Positions 18,140-27,502 are shown, counted from the stretch's first letter. The stretch is 64,000 nucleotides of DNA from Pseudobutyrivibrio ruminis HUN009 (GCF_000703005.1 NZ_JNLH01000001.1:1729001-1793000), one strand, 5' to 3'. Notes: generated by a model not told the origin, from the letters alone. Program-made: numbers and translations.

Positions 18140-19191
18140 TAGACCTTAGGTCGCTAAATTTAAACGAACTAACAGAATTTGTTACAGCTGACTTGGGAGA
18201 GCCAAAGTTTAGAGCAAAGCAGCTTTATGAGTGGATGCATCAGCATTTGGCACAGGACTATGACGAGATGAAAAACATTCCAAAGTCTCTCAAGGAAAAG
18301 CTAAAAGACAGATGCAACTATCATCCATTAAAGCAGATTGATTTGCAGGTTTCCAAAATCGACGGCACTCGCAAATACCTGTTTGAGCTTTACGATGGAG
18401 AAATGGTAGAGAGCGTTTGGATGAGCTACAAGCATGGAAACTCTGTATGTATCAGCTCTCAGGTTGGATGTAAAATGGGATGCCGTTTCTGTGCATCTAC
18501 ACTCAACGGATGGGTGAGAAACCTTACAGCTTCAGAGATGCTTGGACAGATATATGCCATTCAAAGGGATACAGGAGAGCGTGTTTCAAATTTAGTTGTT
18601 ATGGGCACAGGCGAGCCAATGGACAACTATGATAATATAGTTAAATTTGTTAGACTATTATCAGATGAAAATGGACTGAATATTTCTCAGCGAAATATCA
18701 CAGTCAGCACATGCGGTATTGTTCCTCGCATAAAGCAGCTTGCAGATGAGGATTTGACAATCACACTTGCAATTTCCTTGCACGCACCAAATCAGCAGAA
18801 GCGAGCAGAGCTTATGCCAATTGCAAACAAGTATGAGATTCATGAGCTAATCGATGCTTGCGAGTACTATTTCAACAAGACAGGTCGAAGAATTACTTTC
18901 GAATATTCGCTTGTTGGGGGTGTCAATGATAGAGACCAGGATGCCACAGAATTAGGTGAATTAATAGGTCATCTTAACTGCCATGTGAACCTCATTCCGG
19001 TGAACCCAATTAAGGAGCGTGATTTCGTTTCACCAAGCATGGACAGGGCCTATGCATTCCAAAAAAAGATTGAAAAATACGTGAATAATGCTACTATTAG
19101 AAGGGAAATGGGTCGCGATATTGACGGGGCCTGTGGACAACTTAGAAAGCGAACAATGGACGCAAAAGACGCTTCGAAAGGGACTACTTAA
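18118..19191 (+). CDS. rlmN: Dual-specificity 23S rRNA/tRNA adenine C2 methyltransferase RlmN
   Basis: A 357-residue radical SAM enzyme. The [4Fe-4S] motif is CKMGCRFC (CxxxCxxC), followed by the family motif NLVVMGTGEPMDNYDN. The conserved methyl-carrier Cys is in the C-terminal RREMGRDIDGACGQL. It methylates A2503 of 23S rRNA and A37 of some tRNAs. It starts inside rsmB, and its TAA overlaps the ATG of the phosphatase gene by one base. Confidence 0.97.
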   Translation: MCNEKELVDLRSLNLNELTEFVTADLGEPKFRAKQLYEWMHQHLAQDYDEMKNIPKSLKEKLKDRCNYHPLKQIDLQVSKIDGTRKYLFELYDGEMVESVWMSYKHGNSVCISSQVGCKMGCRFCASTLNGWVRNLTASEMLGQIYAIQRDTGERVSNLVVMGTGEPMDNYDNIVKFVRLLSDENGLNISQRNITVSTCGIVPRIKQLADEDLTITLAISLHAPNQQKRAELMPIANKYEIHELIDACEYYFNKTGRRITFEYSLVGGVNDRDQDATELGELIGHLNCHVNLIPVNPIKERDFVSPSMDRAYAFQKKIEKYVNNATIRREMGRDIDGACGQLRKRTMDAKDASKGTT

Positions 19192-19910
19192 TGATAAGCT
19201 ATGAAAAAACTGATGTCGGTGTCAAGAGAAAGGTAAATCAAGACACTATCTATGCATCTGACGCAAGGGTTGGAAAGCTTCCAAACCTTTATATTGTGGC
19301 TGATGGCATGGGTGGAGAATTGGCAGGTGATTATGCTTCTGCAAAGTGTGTGGAAATCATAATTAATTCAATTACCAATTCGAATGAGCTTGAGACTGTC
19401 AGAATCTTAGAACAGGCAATTCAGACAGCAAACAATCGCATATTTACAGAGTCTCATAAGGATTCTAGCAAAACTGGTATGGGGACTACTTTGGTCTTAG
19501 CTACAGTTTTTGATGGACACCTTTATGTGGCCAATGTGGGTGATAGTAGACTCTACGTTGCTAATGGAGCAATGCTAAAGCAGGTTACAAAAGACCACTC
19601 TGTTGTTGCTGAACTAGTTAGAACTGGTGAGTTAGATAAAGACGATGCTAAATATGACAAACGTAAGAACATGATTACTCGAGCTATCGGGGCCGAAGAA
19701 ACTATTACACCAGATTATTTTGATGTGGAAATCAGCGGTAATGAACACATCCTTCTTTGTTCAGATGGATTGACCAATATGGTCGAGGATCAGGAAATAT
19801 TCGAGATTCTCACATCTGAGGAAAACATCGAAAGCAGGGCAAACAAGCTCGTTGAGCGTGCCAATGCAAATGGTGGCAAAGACAATGTTTCAGTTATTAT
19901 TATCGAATAA
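19191..19910 (+). CDS. stp: PP2C-type serine/threonine phosphatase (Stp/PrpC)
   Basis: A 239-residue cytoplasmic phosphatase that reverses phosphorylation by the neighbouring PASTA kinase. Metal-binding motifs are visible: VADGMGGELAG with the first Asp, MGTTLVLATVFDGHLYVANVGDSRLY, then LLCSDGLTNMV and GGKDNVSVIII. The length and gene order with prkC and rsgA are typical of Firmicutes. Confidence 0.96.
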   Translation: MISYEKTDVGVKRKVNQDTIYASDARVGKLPNLYIVADGMGGELAGDYASAKCVEIIINSITNSNELETVRILEQAIQTANNRIFTESHKDSSKTGMGTTLVLATVFDGHLYVANVGDSRLYVANGAMLKQVTKDHSVVAELVRTGELDKDDAKYDKRKNMITRAIGAEETITPDYFDVEISGNEHILLCSDGLTNMVEDQEIFEILTSEENIESRANKLVERANANGGKDNVSVIIIE

Positions 19911-19936
19911 GGAATAGGTTGTATAAAGGAGAATAC

Positions 19937-21937
19937 ATGATTACACAAGGCGTATTTATAGCGGATAGATATGAAGTAATAGATAGAGTTGGATCAGGCG
20001 GAATGTCTGATGTTTATCGTGCAAAGGACCACATTCTTGGTCGTGAAGTTGCAATAAAGATTTTAAAGCAGGAATTTTCCGAGGATGCTACATTTGTAGC
20101 AAAGTTCAGAACTGAGGCTCAGTCAGCAGCAGGTCTTGAACATCCAAATATCGTTAACATATATGATGTAGGTTCCGAAAATGGAATGTACTTCATCGTT
20201 ATGGAATATGTAGAGGGCATTACCCTCAAGACATATATCGAGAAAAAGGGACAGCTCAATTTCAAAGAGGCTATCTCAATTGCCATTCAGGTGGGCCGTG
20301 GTATTGAGGCTGCTCATCAGAAGGGCATCATCCATCGTGATATCAAGCCACAGAACATTATCATTTCCACAGAAGGAAAGGTTAAGGTTACTGACTTTGG
20401 TATTGCTCATGCAGCGAGCTCAAACACAATTCACGCAGATGTGATGGGCTCAGTTCACTATTCATCACCAGAGCAGGCTAGAAATGGTTTTGTTGATGGA
20501 AAGAGCGATATTTATTCACTTGGTATTGTTATGTACGAAATGGTTACAGGTCGTGTTCCATTTGATGGAGACAATACTGTAGCAATCGCAATCCAGCATT
20601 TACAGGAGGAGATGGTAGCACCTTCAGCATATGCTCCAGACCTTCCTATTTCACTTGAGAAGATTATCCTCAAGGCTACAATGAAGTCACCAGATAGAAG
20701 ATATCCAACTATCTCTGATATGCTTATCGATTTAAAGAGAGCTCTTGTTAGTCCTAATGAGGATTTCGTTACAATCGTTGGTGTAGCAGATCTTGGTCAG
20801 ACAAAGGTTATGCCAAAGGTTCCTGTTGAGACAGAGGAATCTATTACAAAGAAGGCTGCCGCGGCTCTTATCTTCGACGATGATTATGATGACGAAGAAG
20901 AGTACTACGATGACGATGAATACTATGATGATGACGATTATTATGACGACGATGATGAGGATGAAGATGATTCTAAGATGGACAGAATCATGACATTTGC
21001 AGGCATCGGCGTTGGTGTTGCTATTGTAGCTATTCTTGTAGCAATTCTTGGAAATGTTTTTGGTGTTTTCAATTTTGGCGCAAAGAAAGTAACAATGGTT
21101 AATGTTGTTGGTTCATCTTATGAGGCAGCAGTTGAACAGCTTGAAGGCCTTGGTCTTGATGCAGAAGACAATATTGTTGTTTCATATGAGGAAAATGACG
21201 ATTACGAAGATGGCACCGTTATTTATCAGTCAGTTGCTGAAGGCGAGGAGTTCTCACTTAAAGATACACTTAGATTAACAGTAACAGGCGAGGATTCAGC
21301 AGAATCAGGTTCAACAGATACATCAACTGATGCTTCAAGCAATTCAGGAACAGATAGTTCAAGCAGCTCAAATAGTTCAGGCAACTCAAGCAGCTCAAAC
21401 AGCTCAAGTAGTTCAAGCAGCTCAAGTAGCTCTAGCAACGGAAATACATCATCTTCGACAGATACAAAAACTGATTCAGATTCCACAGTTGCAGTGCCAA
21501 GCGTTGTTGGACTTACACAGGCAGAAGCTACTACTGTTTTAGATGCAAAGGGTATCGTTGTTACTAGCACAACTCAGGAGTACTCAGATGAGGTTACTTC
21601 TGGTTCGGTAATTAGCCAGTCAATCGAAGCTGGTGAAATGGTTGCACCAAACACAAGCATTTCACTTGTAATCAGCAAGGGTAAAAAAGAGACAACATAC
21701 AGCTATACAGTATCAAATCCATTTGATGGTCCATGTACATACTCAATTGCAGAGACAAACCAGTCAGGTAATATTCCAAAGAATGGTGCAATCAATATTA
21801 GTAAGTCACCAAAGTCATCGCTTACTATTACTTTGACTTACACTCCTACAATTACTGCATCAGACGGAAGCACAGTTTCTCTTGATGACAAAACTGAAAC
21901 CAAAACCGAAACTATACAGGGTACAGTTGAGCAATAA
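19937..21937 (+). CDS. prkC: PASTA-domain serine/threonine kinase PrkC
   Basis: A 666-residue transmembrane kinase. The cytoplasmic kinase domain (about 10-270) has GSGGMSDVYRA, VAIKIL, HRDIKPQNI and VTDFGIAHA. The juxtamembrane linker holds an unusual Asp/Glu/Tyr-rich stretch (about residues 315-345) just before the single membrane helix (about 357-380). Outside are two PASTA repeats (VNVVGSSYEAAVEQLEGLGL and VPSVVGLTQAEATTVLDAKG), separated by a long Ser-rich stretch, and a C-terminal beta domain. The usual clostridial form has three or more PASTA repeats. The ATG at 19937 follows AAAGGAG. It senses cell-wall muropeptides in relatives. Confidence 0.95.
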   Translation: MITQGVFIADRYEVIDRVGSGGMSDVYRAKDHILGREVAIKILKQEFSEDATFVAKFRTEAQSAAGLEHPNIVNIYDVGSENGMYFIVMEYVEGITLKTYIEKKGQLNFKEAISIAIQVGRGIEAAHQKGIIHRDIKPQNIIISTEGKVKVTDFGIAHAASSNTIHADVMGSVHYSSPEQARNGFVDGKSDIYSLGIVMYEMVTGRVPFDGDNTVAIAIQHLQEEMVAPSAYAPDLPISLEKIILKATMKSPDRRYPTISDMLIDLKRALVSPNEDFVTIVGVADLGQTKVMPKVPVETEESITKKAAAALIFDDDYDDEEEYYDDDEYYDDDDYYDDDDEDEDDSKMDRIMTFAGIGVGVAIVAILVAILGNVFGVFNFGAKKVTMVNVVGSSYEAAVEQLEGLGLDAEDNIVVSYEENDDYEDGTVIYQSVAEGEEFSLKDTLRLTVTGEDSAESGSTDTSTDASSNSGTDSSSSSNSSGNSSSSNSSSSSSSSSSSSNGNTSSSTDTKTDSDSTVAVPSVVGLTQAEATTVLDAKGIVVTSTTQEYSDEVTSGSVISQSIEAGEMVAPNTSISLVISKGKKETTYSYTVSNPFDGPCTYSIAETNQSGNIPKNGAINISKSPKSSLTITLTYTPTITASDGSTVSLDDKTETKTETIQGTVEQ

Positions 21938-22824
21938 TGACAGGAAAAATAATTAAAGGTATCGCCGGGTTCTACTACGTATACGTAGAGGACCAGGGTG
22001 TATACGAGTGCAAGGCCAAGGGGGCCTTCAGAAAAGATAAAATAAAGCCTTTGGTAGGAGATGATGTCACAATTGACGTCATCTCTTCCGAGGAAATGAC
22101 GGGCAATGTTATAAGCATTTTGCCGCGAAAGTCTGAGCTTATCAGACCGGCTGTTGCAAATGTTGATCAAGCATTGCTCATTTTTGCAACTAAAAATCCT
22201 GAGCCAAATCTTAATCTTTTGGATAGATTCCTCTGTATGATGGAGGAGCAGGATTTGCCTATCGTCATTTGCTTCAACAAAGAAGATATAGCGGACGAGG
22301 GCTTTGAAGAACGAATGCGGGCTACTTACGAAAATGCAGGATACAAAGTTATTTTCTGTTCTGCAAAAAACGACGAGGGCATAGATGGCATTCGAGATAT
22401 TTTAAAAGGCAAGACATCTACCGTGGCAGGGCCATCTGGAGTTGGCAAAAGCTCCATAGTCAATAAATTGACTGAAGGCCAGACCATGGAAACGGGAGAG
22501 GTTTCCGAAAAAATCGGTAGAGGAAAACATACGACACGTCATTCCGAGCTTTTATATTTAGGTGACGACACATTCATTATGGACACACCAGGTTTCTCAT
22601 CTTTGTTTGTACCAAAGATTGAGCCTGTGGATTTATATACCTTATTTCCAGAGTTTATTGAGCCAGCTTCTTACTGCAAGTTTACTGGCTGTGCTCACGA
22701 CAAGGAGCCAAGCTGTGGTGTAAAAGATGCTGTGGCATCTGGTGAAATCGCAGCCAGCAGATACGAGAACTACCTTCAGATTTATTCTGAAATGGTTAAT
22801 GAAAGGAATAATAAATACAGGTAA
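21937..22824 (+). CDS. rsgA: Small ribosomal subunit biogenesis GTPase RsgA
   Basis: A 295-residue circularly permuted GTPase assisting 30S maturation. It has the N-terminal OB fold, G4 (CFNKED) before G1 (GPSGVGKSSIVNKL) and G3 (DTPGFSSL), and the C-terminal zinc site around CKFTGCAHDKEPSCGVKDAV. Start overlaps the prkC stop by one base, and its own stop overlaps rpe by one base (TAATG). Confidence 0.97.
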   Translation: MTGKIIKGIAGFYYVYVEDQGVYECKAKGAFRKDKIKPLVGDDVTIDVISSEEMTGNVISILPRKSELIRPAVANVDQALLIFATKNPEPNLNLLDRFLCMMEEQDLPIVICFNKEDIADEGFEERMRATYENAGYKVIFCSAKNDEGIDGIRDILKGKTSTVAGPSGVGKSSIVNKLTEGQTMETGEVSEKIGRGKHTTRHSELLYLGDDTFIMDTPGFSSLFVPKIEPVDLYTLFPEFIEPASYCKFTGCAHDKEPSCGVKDAVASGEIAASRYENYLQIYSEMVNERNNKYR

Positions 22825-23483
22825 TGATTATGGAAAAATGTTTAGCACCTTCAATTTTGTCAGCGGATTTTGGAATTTTAAAACAGCAACTCGAGGTTAT
22901 TGATGAGGCTGGAGCACAGTACGTTCATTTCGATGTAATGGACGGTGTTTTTGTGCCAAGTATCAGCTTTGGACTTCCTGTTCTAAAGACAATTCGTAAA
23001 TACACAGACAGAATGATGGATGTGCATTTGATGATAGTGGATCCTGAGCGTTACGTTAAGGATTTTGCTGAGGCAGGAGCAGATATTATTACAGTTCATG
23101 CTGAGGCTTGTAAGCATTTGGATGCAACGATTGAATTGATTAAGGCCAGTGGTGCTATGGCCGGTGTAGCAATCAATCCAGCAACTCCACTTAGTGCGAT
23201 TAGCCATGTTTTGGAAAAGGTAGATATGGTTCTTATCATGACAGTTAACCCAGGTTTTGGTGGACAGTCATTGATTCCATACACACTTGATAAGGTAAGA
23301 GAGCTATCACAGCTTTTAAATCAAAAGGGATTAAAGATTGATATCGAAGTTGATGGTGGCATTAACAAAGATACTATTGAGGATGCTTTAGATGCAGGAG
23401 CCAATATTATCGTAGCTGGCTCAGCTGTGTTTAATGGCGATATTTCAGCAAACGTAGAAACACTTATGGAGAAAATGCGATGA
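22824..23483 (+). CDS. rpe: Ribulose-phosphate 3-epimerase
   Basis: A 219-residue TIM-barrel enzyme interconverting ribulose 5-phosphate and xylulose 5-phosphate. Seen are PSILSADFGILKQQL, the metal-binding HFDVMDGVFVP and DVHLMI, MTVNPGFGGQ (phosphate binding) and DIEVDGGINKDT with the catalytic Asp. It could also start two codons later (MEKCLAPS). It overlaps thiN by 4 bp. Confidence 0.97.
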   Translation: MIMEKCLAPSILSADFGILKQQLEVIDEAGAQYVHFDVMDGVFVPSISFGLPVLKTIRKYTDRMMDVHLMIVDPERYVKDFAEAGADIITVHAEACKHLDATIELIKASGAMAGVAINPATPLSAISHVLEKVDMVLIMTVNPGFGGQSLIPYTLDKVRELSQLLNQKGLKIDIEVDGGINKDTIEDALDAGANIIVAGSAVFNGDISANVETLMEKMR

Positions 23484-24154
23484 TAGTAATTATTGGTGGC
23501 GGTAGCATCAATAAGAATTTCATAAGTGAGTTCATAAGCAAGCTTGATGAAGCTTCGTTAAGTATAATTGCTTGCGACAGTGGCTATGAAAACTGTCTGG
23601 ATATAGGGCAGGAGCCAGATATTGTTATAGGAGATTTCGATTCCATATCAAAGGACGCATACGAAAAGCTTCAGAATAGCAATGCGGAGGTTATTAAGCT
23701 TAATCCTGTAAAGGATGATACAGATATTGAGGCAGCGTTAAATATAGCTATTCGCAAGTCAATGGTAGGGGATTATATTTACCTTTTAGGTGCCACAGGC
23801 AAACGCCTGGATCATTTCCTTGGAAACGTAAATCTTCTTGGTATGGGCTGCCTGAAACAGCGTAAGGTTGTAATTGTAGATGAGTATAATTACATTCAAA
23901 TGATTTCGGCCGGGCAGGTTCTTAATCTTTCCAGAGAGGGAGAGGGAGCCCAATTTGGTCATTATGTTTCAATATTCTCTTATGGAGGCAATGCCACGGG
24001 CGTGACTATGACAGGTTTCAAATATCCTTTGGAAAATGCCACTATAGAAGGATTCAATACCCTGACTGTTAGCAATGAAATTACAGAAGAGGTTGGCAGT
24101 ATTACATTAAAAGAAGGATATTTAATAGTGTGTGAAACAAGAGATGCAATTTAG
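23480..24154 (+). CDS. thiN: Thiamine diphosphokinase
   Basis: A 224-residue enzyme converting thiamine to thiamine diphosphate. The catalytic domain has CDSGYENCLDIGQEPDIVIGDFDS and PVKDDTDIEAALN; the ATP/thiamine pocket LLGATGKRLDHFLGN follows. The C-terminal thiamine-binding beta domain contains FKYPLENATIEGFNTLTVSNEI. Last gene of the fmt-thiN operon. Its stop codon lies inside the terminator hairpin. Confidence 0.95.
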   Translation: MIVIIGGGSINKNFISEFISKLDEASLSIIACDSGYENCLDIGQEPDIVIGDFDSISKDAYEKLQNSNAEVIKLNPVKDDTDIEAALNIAIRKSMVGDYIYLLGATGKRLDHFLGNVNLLGMGCLKQRKVVIVDEYNYIQMISAGQVLNLSREGEGAQFGHYVSIFSYGGNATGVTMTGFKYPLENATIEGFNTLTVSNEITEEVGSITLKEGYLIVCETRDAI

Positions 24155-24167
24155 CATCTCTTTTTTA
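24140..24167 (+). terminator. Terminator of the fmt-thiN operon
   Basis: AGAGATGC pairs with GCATCTCT around AATTTA and is followed by a T run. The thiN TAG lies at the start of the right arm. Confidence 0.9.
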
Positions 24168-24200
24168 ATGAGAAGATTTCTTAATAAGGCTAAAAGATGC

Positions 24201-24263
24201 AAACACCTATTGACCTAGTAGGTGTTTGGTGATATCTTCATTAACAGACTAGGTTACTAGGTA
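24201..24263 (+). promoter_or_regulatory. Promoter and Rrf2 operator upstream of the cysteine desulfurase gene
   Basis: TTGACC (24210-24215), a 17-bp spacer and TATCTT (24233-24238) form a sigma-A type promoter. The -35 box is the centre of ACCTATTGACCTAGTAGGT (24205-24223), which extends to a perfect 9-bp dyad AAACACCTA/TAGGTGTTT. A second, inverse half-site pair ACTAGGTTACTAGGT lies just downstream (24248-24262). The same core recurs at the other sulfur genes of this window, so repression by the nearby Rrf2 protein is inferred. Confidence 0.75.
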
Positions 24264-24304
24264 AAAGGAGCAACTTAGAATAATGTTAAAGAAAGGTAGT
24301 AGTT

Positions 24305-25513
24305 ATGTTTGTATATGCAGATAATGCAGCGACAACAGCTGTTAGTAAAAAAGTAGTGGATGCCATGCTTCCATATTTCACAGAAGTATATGGAAATCCA
24401 TCAAGCCTTTATTCGGTAGGCCAGAAGGCAAAGGAAGCATTAGAGGAATCAAGAGAAAAGGTGGCAGCTATTTTAGGTGCGAAGCCTAGAGAAATATATT
24501 TTACATCAGGCGGAAGTGAGGCAGATAATCAGGCAATCATGTCTGCAGCAAGAGCAGGTGCAAAGAAGGGTAAGAAACATATTATTTCATCAAAGTTTGA
24601 GCATCATGCAGTGCTTCACACACTTCAGGCATTGGAGAAGGAAGGATTTGAAATCACACTTGTGGATGTACATGAGAATGGTGTGGTAGATTCAAAGGAA
24701 ATCGAGGATGCGATTCGTGAGGATACTGCGCTTGTGACTATCATGTATGCCAACAATGAAATTGGAACAATCCAGCCAATCGCAGAAATCGGAAGAATTT
24801 GTCGTGAGAAGAAGGTATGGTTCCATACAGATGCGGTTCAGGCAATTAGCCATGTTCATATCAATGTTGAAGAACAGAATATTGATATGCTTTCAATTTC
24901 TGCCCACAAGTTCCATGGACCAAAGGGAGTAGGCGTTCTTTATGTAAAGGGAGGAATCCCTGTGTCTAATGTAATCTACGGTGGTGCTCAGGAAAGAGGA
25001 AAGAGAGCAGGCACAGAGAATCTTGCAGGCATTGTAGGACTTACAGTTGCACTTGAGGATGCTGTTGCAAATATCGACGCAAATAATGAGCATCTTGTAC
25101 CTCTTCAGGAAAGACTTATCCAGGGATTATCTCAGATTCCATATTCAGAGTTAAACGGAGACAGACACGCTAGAGTAACATCAAATGTTAATTTCTGTTT
25201 TGAGGGAATTGAGGGAGAGTCACTTTTATTGTTACTTGATGATAAGGGCGTAGCAGTTTCATCAGGCTCAGCTTGTACATCAGGCTCACTTGATCCAAGC
25301 CATGTACTTCTTGCAATTGGCAGACCACACGAGGTGGCTCACGGCTCACTAAGAATCTCACTTGGCGAGGATGCAACAGAGGAGCAGGTGGACTACATTA
25401 TCAAATCTGTATCAGAGGTGGTTGAGTACCTTAGAAGCTTTTCACCATTCTGGGGTGATTTAATTAGCGGCAAGAGAAATCACGTATTTGCAGAGCACAA
25501 GGAAATCGCTTAA
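24305..25513 (+). CDS. Cysteine desulfurase (NifS/IscS family)
   Basis: A 402-residue PLP enzyme that removes sulfur from cysteine as a protein persulfide for Fe-S assembly. The PLP lysine is in SISAHKFHGPKGVGVLY. The persulfide Cys is in VAVSSGSACTSGSLDPSHVL. N-terminal YADNAATTAVSKKVVDAM is typical of NifS-like proteins. It is followed 26 bp later by the NifU-like scaffold gene, and its promoter carries the Rrf2-type operator. Confidence 0.94.
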   Translation: MFVYADNAATTAVSKKVVDAMLPYFTEVYGNPSSLYSVGQKAKEALEESREKVAAILGAKPREIYFTSGGSEADNQAIMSAARAGAKKGKKHIISSKFEHHAVLHTLQALEKEGFEITLVDVHENGVVDSKEIEDAIREDTALVTIMYANNEIGTIQPIAEIGRICREKKVWFHTDAVQAISHVHINVEEQNIDMLSISAHKFHGPKGVGVLYVKGGIPVSNVIYGGAQERGKRAGTENLAGIVGLTVALEDAVANIDANNEHLVPLQERLIQGLSQIPYSELNGDRHARVTSNVNFCFEGIEGESLLLLLDDKGVAVSSGSACTSGSLDPSHVLLAIGRPHEVAHGSLRISLGEDATEEQVDYIIKSVSEVVEYLRSFSPFWGDLISGKRNHVFAEHKEIA

Positions 25514-25539
25514 ATACACAAGAGAGAAGGAGTAGAAAG

Positions 25540-25977
25540 ATGGCATTATATAGCGAAAAGGTCATGGACCATTTTAGAAACCCAAGAAATGTAGGAGTTA
25601 TTGAAGACGCCGATGGAGTAGGTGAAGTAGGAAATCCAGTCTGTGGCGATATCATGAAAATATATCTTAAGATTAATGACCAGCAGATTATCGATGACGT
25701 TAAGTTTGAGACATTTGGATGCGGTAGCGCCATTGCATCAAGCTCAATGGCTACAGAGCTTATTATGGGCAAGCCAGTATCAGAGGCTTTACAGCTTACC
25801 AACAAGGCAGTTACTGAGGCACTTGATGGACTTCCACCACACAAGCTTCACTGTTCAGTTCTTGCTGAAGAAGCAATAAAATCTGCTGTAAAGGACTACT
25901 ACGACAAAAATGGCATAGAGTACGATCCAGCAGATTTTCCAGAAGAGCATGATTGTGAAGCTTGTCACGTAAACTAA
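25540..25977 (+). CDS. NifU/IscU-type Fe-S cluster scaffold protein
   Basis: A 145-residue scaffold on which [2Fe-2S] and [4Fe-4S] clusters are built. It starts MALYSEKVMDHFRNPRNVG and has the three conserved cysteines in GNPVCGDIM, FGCGSAIASSS and HKLHCSVLAEEA, plus a C-terminal tail with two more (HDCEACHVN). It is co-transcribed with the desulfurase and converges with the Rrf2 gene, the two stop codons overlapping. Confidence 0.94.
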   Translation: MALYSEKVMDHFRNPRNVGVIEDADGVGEVGNPVCGDIMKIYLKINDQQIIDDVKFETFGCGSAIASSSMATELIMGKPVSEALQLTNKAVTEALDGLPPHKLHCSVLAEEAIKSAVKDYYDKNGIEYDPADFPEEHDCEACHVN

Positions 25978-26378
25978 GCTTCGTTTACAAGATCACTGAG
26001 CTTCTTTCCATAGAAGAAATCACGCTCTAACAAATAAAACTCGGTCCACATAGGAAGAGTTTTGCATACACCTTCACGAGGGCAGTCTTTTGCACCGTCG
26101 GCCAAACAAGCCACAGGAGCAAGGCTGCCTTCAAGCAATTCTATAATCTCACCAATAGAATATTCCTCAGGCTTTCTGGTAAGACGATATCCACCGCCTT
26201 TACCGCTGACACCAGCCACAAGTCCACCTTTAACCAATTCTTTAACTATTATCTCCAAATACTTCTTAGAAATATCCTGGCGCTCAGCAATATCCTTAAG
26301 TGGAATGTAAGCCTCGCTATCTTGCTGCGCCAAGTCTATCATTACACGAAGTGCATATCTACCTTTAGTACTAAACAT
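25974..26378 (-). CDS. Rrf2 family transcriptional regulator (IscR/CymR type)
   Basis: A 134-residue regulator with an N-terminal winged helix (MFSTKGRYALRVMIDLAQQD ... DISKKYLEIIVKELVKGGLV, SGKGGGYRL). It carries three cysteines in CLADGAKDCPREGVC, in the same part of the chain as the [2Fe-2S] ligands of IscR (spacing Cx7Cx5C here against Cx5Cx5C). CymR of Bacillus controls cysteine genes, IscR controls Fe-S genes; this protein lies between both gene types. Its AAAGGAGAG site and own operator-like promoter suggest autoregulation. Confidence 0.9.
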   Translation of the reverse strand: MFSTKGRYALRVMIDLAQQDSEAYIPLKDIAERQDISKKYLEIIVKELVKGGLVAGVSGKGGGYRLTRKPEEYSIGEIIELLEGSLAPVACLADGAKDCPREGVCKTLPMWTEFYLLERDFFYGKKLSDLVNEA

Positions 26379-26404
26379 AATTATCTCTCCTTTATATACA
26401 CACT

Positions 26405-26433
26405 ATAATATCCTAGGTAAATAGGTAAATCAA
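26405..26433 (-). promoter_or_regulatory. Promoter of the Rrf2 gene with operator-like spacer
   Basis: Read on the minus strand: TTGATT (26433-26428), a 17-bp spacer and TATTAT (26410-26405). The spacer contains TACCTATTTACCTAGGA, a direct repeat of ACCTA related to the operators of the plus-strand sulfur genes. It differs by lacking the downstream TAGGT half. Confidence 0.65.
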
Positions 26434-26505
26434 GGGGGATTAGGTGGATGGTGGCTTTGCTATAGGTTTTGTTGATAACGGTGTATAGGAAACCTTGATT
26501 ATAAA

Positions 26506-26539
26506 ACCTATTGACCTAGTAGGTAATAAGAGATAAGAT
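26506..26539 (+). promoter_or_regulatory. Promoter and Rrf2 operator of the cystine-type ABC transporter operon
   Basis: ACCTATTGACCTAGTAGGT (26506-26524) is identical to the core upstream of the desulfurase gene. Its TTGACC forms the -35 box (26511-26516), followed by 17 bp and TAAGAT (26534-26539). Confidence 0.8.
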
Positions 26540-26564
26540 ATCACACATAACAAGGAGGTAGCAG

Positions 26565-27464
26565 ATGAAAAACAACTTACTTAAGAAATTATCAAGCGGA
26601 TTACTTATTACAGCACTTACAGCTACAGCATTTGTTGGATGCGGGAATTCCAGTGCAGATGCAGGAGAGGAAGTAAAGGATGCAAGTGTGGAGGCAGGCG
26701 CAGATGCTGCAGATTCAAATGCAGGCTTTAGAACACTTGATGAGATTAAGGAAAGCGGAACAATTAACATCGGTGTTTTCTCAGACAAGAGCCCATTTGG
26801 TTATGTAGATGAAAATGGCGAGTATGCAGGATACGATGTTTATTTTGCAGAAAGAATTGGTGAGGATCTTGGCGTTGAGATTAACTACGTATCAACAGAA
26901 GCTGCAAACAGAATTGAGTACCTTCAGACAGGAAAGGTTGATATCATTCTTGCAAACTTTACTGTAACAGAAGAGAGAGCACAGGAGGTCGATTTCGCTC
27001 TTCCATACATGAATGTTGCGCTTGGCGTTGTATCACCTTCAGATGCAGTTATTGAGAGCCTTGATGATATCGGTGAGGATGATCAGGTAATTGTTATTTC
27101 TGGTACAACAGCAGAGACATACCTTACAAAGAACTATCCTGATATCAAGCTTCAGAAGTACGATGCATATGCAGAGGCAAAGACAGCATTTGAAAACGGC
27201 AACGGTGTAGCATGGGCAAACGATAATACAGAGGTTATCGCATTTGCGATAGAGAATGAAGGATACACAGTAGGTATTCCAGAGCTTGGTGACCAGGATA
27301 CAATCGCTCCAGCTGTAACAAAGGGGAATGAGACACTTCTCAACTGGCTTAACGAAGAGCTTGATACACTTGGAGATGAGAACTTCTTCCACGCTGACTA
27401 TGAGGCAACTCTTCTTGATACATACGGTGCAGACTACGAAGATACTCTTGTAGTAGAGCAGTAA
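26565..27464 (+). CDS. Cystine/amino acid ABC transporter substrate-binding lipoprotein
   Basis: A 299-residue periplasmic-binding-type protein anchored by a lipobox (ATAFVGCGNSS; Cys about residue 25). The type 3 extracellular solute-binding domain begins IKESGTINIGVFSDKSPFGY and includes GYDVYFAERIGEDLG and DIILANFTVTEERAQEVDFA. The placing with two permeases and an ATPase, under the Rrf2-type operator, points to cystine or another sulfur amino acid as ligand. AAGGAGG site before the ATG. Confidence 0.88.
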   Translation: MKNNLLKKLSSGLLITALTATAFVGCGNSSADAGEEVKDASVEAGADAADSNAGFRTLDEIKESGTINIGVFSDKSPFGYVDENGEYAGYDVYFAERIGEDLGVEINYVSTEAANRIEYLQTGKVDIILANFTVTEERAQEVDFALPYMNVALGVVSPSDAVIESLDDIGEDDQVIVISGTTAETYLTKNYPDIKLQKYDAYAEAKTAFENGNGVAWANDNTEVIAFAIENEGYTVGIPELGDQDTIAPAVTKGNETLLNWLNEELDTLGDENFFHADYEATLLDTYGADYEDTLVVEQ

Positions 27465-27502
27465 GATTCCTAAAGAAAATTTGAAAGGCTATTTATTTAG
27501 TA

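Noticed and set aside
21226..21570. Minus-strand frame rich in Leu/Glu across the prkC Ser-rich region
   Set aside because: It is the antisense shadow of the AGC/TCA repeats of the PASTA kinase and has no ribosome binding site.
24201..24230. AAACACCTA...TAGGTGTTT as a terminator of thiN
   Set aside because: A better terminator with a T run lies at 24140-24167, and the dyad coincides with the -35 box and recurs at other sulfur promoters.
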